Positions 4,633 through 7,388 of a stretch of 7,388 nt of DNA are shown here, piece after piece. Under the pieces are notes generated by a model. The model made no database searches. It saw only the letters and a list, made by a program, of their open reading frames with translations, and was not told the DNA's origin. The DNA comes from Verrucomicrobia bacterium UBA6775 (GTDB lineage: Bacteria; Verrucomicrobiota; Verrucomicrobiia; Limisphaerales; UBA1096), in NCBI GenBank assembly GCA_002453165.1, contig DKGH01000038.1:509-7896 (forward strand). The letters run 5' to 3'. Position 1 is the first letter of the stretch. Each line of letters opens with the position of its first letter. A program made the position numbers and the translations under genes.

Positions 4633-5667
4633 ATGCGGCGTTGGGTTAGTCCTCTGCTTCTCGTGGCGATTGTCTTCTTGCTTTGGCCAAATAGTTCGCC
4701 TGCCCCAATCATCTACCGGCCCGGCGAGGGTTGGTCGTATGAGAGCTGGGGCACCATGGGCAAATGGCGGCGTGACCGGGCCAAGGCGCAGCTCGAGGTC
4801 GCCAAGGAGGCCGCAACCAAGGAGGATTGGCGAACCGTCCACAAGGCAGCGAAGCGAATCGTCCATGAGTGGCCCCTGTCTGACTACGCCCCGGAGGCGC
4901 AGCAGTTGTTGGCACAGTCATACGAGGCCCGGGGCGACGATGAACGCGCCTTCAAGGAATACCAAAAGCTGCTCAGATATTACCCCCAAAACGTGGACTA
5001 CGAGGAGGTTCAAAAGCGTCAGATGCTGATTGCTGATCGGTTTCTTGGTGGCCAGCGATTCAAACTATGGGGGAAGATCCCCCTGTACCGTTCCTGGAAA
5101 AAGTCGGCGGAAATGTATCAGGAGGTTGTGAATGTTGGTCCACAAAGCGAGGTGGCTCCGATGGCGCAAATGAAGGCGGGGGAGGCTTGGGAGAAACGAG
5201 CGGATGGGTTCCACGTATCCGAAAGGGAACGACACAAGGATTTCGGCAGAGCGGTTGAAGCCTACAAGAAAGCCTACGAGGAATATCAGTCGGACGATAC
5301 GGTGGCTGCTGAGGCGTTGTATAAAAAGGGAACTTCGTATGAAAATCAGTCCAAGGATGCCGAGTACGATCAGGAGGTCACGATGGAGGCAATCAATGCC
5401 TATGAAGACATGCTCGCGCTTTATCCGGGCACACCCAAAGCCGAAGACGCCAGCCAGCGCATTACCAAGATGAAGACGGAGCAGGCGAGAGGCAGCATCA
5501 CCATCGCGAGATTTTACGAGAAGAAAAAGAAATGGCACGGTGCCAAGGTTTATTATGACCGGGCGATCGATCTTGCCCCCGATTCTGAACATGGTCAGCG
5601 TGCCAAGGAACGGCTCGCCGTGATCGCAAAATATATCGACGAGACAGACGCGACGGAAACCGAGTAA
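4633..5667 (+). CDS. BamD-like tetratricopeptide-repeat envelope protein
   Basis: A 344-aa protein beginning with a Sec-type signal (MRRW, then a hydrophobic stretch VSPLLLVAIVFLLWP, likely cleavage near SSPA-P25). The rest is helical TPR-like repeats: about 53-85, 87-120 (EAQQLLAQSYEARGDDERAF), 210-245 (AVEAYKKAYEEY), 258-285 (AINAYEDMLALYPGTPKAED) and 295-335 (ARFYEKKKKWHGAKVYYDRA). Arrays with PxSxYAPEA and YPGTP turns are typical of BamD/YfiO/YbgF-type proteins, which serve outer-membrane protein assembly. BamD is a lipoprotein, but this protein contains no cysteine at all, so it is probably a soluble periplasmic or signal-anchored relative. The gene starts a plus-strand cluster, has no clear Shine-Dalgarno site, and is followed 2 nt after its stop by the LptE-like gene. 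A role in envelope assembly is inferred; a general TPR scaffold is the alternative. Confidence 0.75.
   Translation: MRRWVSPLLLVAIVFLLWPNSSPAPIIYRPGEGWSYESWGTMGKWRRDRAKAQLEVAKEAATKEDWRTVHKAAKRIVHEWPLSDYAPEAQQLLAQSYEARGDDERAFKEYQKLLRYYPQNVDYEEVQKRQMLIADRFLGGQRFKLWGKIPLYRSWKKSAEMYQEVVNVGPQSEVAPMAQMKAGEAWEKRADGFHVSERERHKDFGRAVEAYKKAYEEYQSDDTVAAEALYKKGTSYENQSKDAEYDQEVTMEAINAYEDMLALYPGTPKAEDASQRITKMKTEQARGSITIARFYEKKKKWHGAKVYYDRAIDLAPDSEHGQRAKERLAVIAKYIDETDATETE
4683..4690. repeat. TTGGCCAA palindrome copy 8
   Basis: In the signal-peptide part of the BamD-like gene, context TTTGGCCAAA, read as LWPN. It is the only copy in this reading frame. Confidence 0.75.
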
Positions 5668-5669
5668 CG

Positions 5670-6185
5670 ATGTGGAGCGTCACTGCCAGGCTGTTGTTGC
5701 TACTGGTTGTCGGCTTGACCGCCGGTTGCGCCGGTTACCGTGTGGGGGCAGTGAATCCCGCCATTCCGGCGGATCAATCCATTCAGGTTGGCTTGTTTCA
5801 AAACGGGACTGCGCAGCCCGGCCTCTCTGAATCCGTCAACGCCTCCATCCGTCGCGAATTGCACCGGGACGGTACATTCGAATTGGCCACCGCCAACGAC
5901 GGCGACGTGCTGTTGACTGGGAACATTGCCTCCTATCGTCGATCCGCCGTCAGTTTTCAACCCAAGGACATTCTCAGCGTCCGTGATTTCGTCGTTGAGC
6001 TTTCCACCCGCGTGAAGGCCACAGAGAAAATCTCCGGCAAGGTGCTGGTTGATCGCGTGGTCACCAGTCGAACCACCGTTCGATTGGGGGATGACTTGGC
6101 CAGTTCCGAGCGCCAGGCGCTGCCGTTGTTGGCCAACGACTTGGCCAAGCGCACCGTGGCGATGTTGTCCGAGGGCGGCTGGTAA
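5670..6185 (+). CDS. lptE: LptE-like LPS-assembly lipoprotein
   Basis: A 171-aa lipoprotein with a short N-terminus, a hydrophobic core (RLLLLLVVGLTAG) and the lipobox L16-TAG-C20, so it should be lipidated. The following AGYRVG, the IQVGLFQNGTAQPGLSESVN stretch, IRRELHRDGTFEL, ASYRRSAVSF, GKVLVDRVV and SSERQALPLLANDLAKR match the compact LptE fold. LptE plugs the LptD barrel and helps insert lipopolysaccharide in the outer leaflet. It begins 2 nt after the stop of the BamD-like gene, so the two are translationally coupled and both concern outer-membrane building. Two TTGGCCAA copies lie near the 3' end, encoding LLAN and DLAK, with a near-copy in DLASS. No cysteine other than the lipobox residue. 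LptE sequences diverge strongly, so the gene symbol is probable, not certain. Confidence 0.8.
   Translation: MWSVTARLLLLLVVGLTAGCAGYRVGAVNPAIPADQSIQVGLFQNGTAQPGLSESVNASIRRELHRDGTFELATANDGDVLLTGNIASYRRSAVSFQPKDILSVRDFVVELSTRVKATEKISGKVLVDRVVTSRTTVRLGDDLASSERQALPLLANDLAKRTVAMLSEGGW
6129..6136. repeat. TTGGCCAA palindrome copy 9
   Basis: In lptE, context GTTGGCCAAC, read as LLAND. It begins 12 bp before copy 10. Confidence 0.8.
6140..6149. repeat. CTTGGCCAAG palindrome copy 10
   Basis: Full decamer in lptE, followed by CGCA as in the birA copies, read as DLAKR. Confidence 0.85.
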
Positions 6186-6189
6186 GTTC

Positions 6190-6203
6190 CGCTTGGCCAA
6201 GCG
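6190..6203. repeat. CGCTTGGCCAAGCG palindrome copy 11 (intergenic)
   Basis: A perfect 14-bp palindrome in the 36-nt gap between lptE and tgt, 18 nt before the tgt ATG. In RNA it could fold into a 5-bp hairpin with a 4-nt loop ahead of the tgt start. Confidence 0.85.
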
Positions 6204-6221
6204 CGATTTCCTCCCTTCCGC

Positions 6222-7373
6222 ATGTTCGATCTGCTCCAAACCAGCTCGCGCAGCAGGGCGCGACTGGGGCGTCTGAACACGACACGCGGCACGATCGACA
6301 CCCCGGTTTTCATGCCGGTTGGCACGCAGGCCAGCGTCAAGGCGCTCGACCTGCGCGAACTCAACGAGATCGGCACCGAGATTCTGCTCGGCAACACCTA
6401 TCATCTTTTTCTTCGGCCGGGCATGGACATCATCCGCAAGGCTGGCGGCTTGCACACGTTCATGAATTGGGACAAGCCAATCCTCACCGACAGCGGCGGC
6501 TTTCAGGTTTACAGCCTCGCAAAGATTCGCAGCGTGCGGGATGACGGCGTGGAGTTTCGGTCGCACCTCAGCGGCGAGACGCTTTTCCTAGGCCCAAGGG
6601 AGTCGATGGCGATTCAGCGCGAGCTTGGCTCGGACATTGCCATGCTGTTTGACGAGTGCCCGCCGCATGGTTGTTCCGCAGACGAACTGGAATCGGCCGT
6701 CAAGCGAACGCTCGACTGGGCCGCCATTTGTGCCGAGCAACCCCGGGCCGAGGGGCAGTTTTATTTTGGCATCGTGCAGGGGGCGAACAGCCCGGAACTG
6801 CGCCGCCGCTGTGCCGAGGAGTTGGTGGCGATGGATTTTGACGGCTACGCCGTGGGCGGCGTCAGCGTCGGCGAACCGGAGCCGGAGATGATGCATGCGG
6901 TCGAGATCACCGAGCCGTATCTCCCAGAAAACAAGGCGCGCTACGCCATGGGGCTGGGCACGCCAGCGCAACTGGTCGAACTGGTGGCGCGTGGGATCGA
7001 TATGTTCGACTGCGTGCTGCCGACCCGTGTCGCCCGCAACGGCACCGCCTATACGACCGCCGGCGCGATTAACCTCCGTGCCGGCCATCAAAAGGAGGAC
7101 TTTGGTCCGATCGAGGAAGGCTGCGACTGTTTCGCCTGCACGCACTACACCCGCGCTTACCTGCGGCACCTGCTCAAGGCGGGGGAGATTCTCGGGCTAC
7201 GGATGCTCAGCATTCACAACTCCCATTTTTACATGGAGGTCATGCGGCAAATCCGGAGTCACCTCGCGGCAGGTACGTTCGACGATTTCCGCGAAGAATT
7301 CATCGCCAAGTATCAACCTACCTCGAAAGTCCTCGAGGGTCGCGCCAACTCAAAGCTCCACAACGGGGGTTGA
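6222..7373 (+). CDS. tgt: Queuine/preQ1 tRNA-guanine transglycosylase
   Basis: A 383-aa cytoplasmic enzyme that exchanges guanine-34 for preQ1 in tRNAs with GUN anticodons, a step in queuosine synthesis. Family motifs are complete: GNTYHLFLRPG (57-67), TDSGGFQVYSL (D90, general acid/base), FDECPP (D144, base recognition), GIVQGA (183-188), AVGGVSVGEPEPEM, MFDCVLPTRVARNG (nucleophile D263) and the zinc site C301-x-C303-x2-C306 with H332. The spacing of C306 to H332 (26) matches characterised bacterial enzymes, and length is normal. It lies 36 nt after the lptE stop, with a CTTGGCCAAG palindrome in the gap and no visible Shine-Dalgarno site. In many bacteria tgt precedes yajC-secDF; the window ends before that can be seen. 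Unlike its neighbours at the left end, this protein keeps its full zinc site. Confidence 0.97.
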   Translation: MFDLLQTSSRSRARLGRLNTTRGTIDTPVFMPVGTQASVKALDLRELNEIGTEILLGNTYHLFLRPGMDIIRKAGGLHTFMNWDKPILTDSGGFQVYSLAKIRSVRDDGVEFRSHLSGETLFLGPRESMAIQRELGSDIAMLFDECPPHGCSADELESAVKRTLDWAAICAEQPRAEGQFYFGIVQGANSPELRRRCAEELVAMDFDGYAVGGVSVGEPEPEMMHAVEITEPYLPENKARYAMGLGTPAQLVELVARGIDMFDCVLPTRVARNGTAYTTAGAINLRAGHQKEDFGPIEEGCDCFACTHYTRAYLRHLLKAGEILGLRMLSIHNSHFYMEVMRQIRSHLAAGTFDDFREEFIAKYQPTSKVLEGRANSKLHNGG

Positions 7374-7388
7374 ATTTTTAACCACGAA

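Noticed and set aside
5700..6566. Minus-strand open frame of 288 codons across lptE and the start of tgt
   Set aside because: It is antisense to two well-supported genes, has no recognisable domain and reads as reverse-frame shadow in GC-rich DNA.

Overview
The window reads as ordinary chromosomal DNA from a Gram-negative bacterium of the PVC superphylum, most likely Verrucomicrobiota. This is inferred from the style of the proteins, not from a search: a Lys/Ala-tailed DksA/TraR protein with a C-x2-T finger, a LptE-type lipoprotein, a BamD-like TPR protein, and few Shine-Dalgarno sites. No IS element, prophage, CRISPR array, tRNA or rRNA was seen.

Layout, left to right. (1) Positions 1-1114, plus strand: the 3' part of a DksA/TraR-family gene, then rpmG (L33, 55 aa) and rpsR (S18), closed by a strong intrinsic terminator. 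All three proteins have lost most or all of the zinc-binding cysteines found in the zinc-binding forms of their families. (2) 1115-2453, plus strand: a ZIP-family metal transporter with a His-rich repeat loop, then 6 nt later a Fur/Zur-family repressor; probably a two-gene metal homeostasis operon. (3) 2466-4543, minus strand: birA-like biotin protein ligase followed by aroB (3-dehydroquinate synthase), convergent with fur. (4) 4544-4632: divergent promoter region. (5) 4633-7373, plus strand: BamD-like TPR protein, LptE-like lipoprotein and tgt (queuine tRNA-ribosyltransferase); the first two belong to outer-membrane biogenesis.

The most striking signal is not a gene. The 8-bp palindrome TTGGCCAA occurs 11 times in 7.4 kb (chance expectation about 0.1 at equal base frequencies), six times as CTTGGCCAAG and often extended toward GCGCTTGGCCAAGCGC. 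It lies in genes of both strands, in all three reading frames, and in two intergenic gaps. It behaves like a highly iterated palindrome, comparable in concept to cyanobacterial HIP1. In birA two copies form an 18-bp in-frame tandem duplication.

Other points of interest are the run of cysteine-depleted, presumably zinc-independent proteins beside a metal-uptake/Fur pair, a biotin ligase whose GRGRRG-type loop is altered, a BamD-like protein without a lipidation cysteine, and a low-GC tract (about 40-45 %) across the fur/aroB 3' junction.
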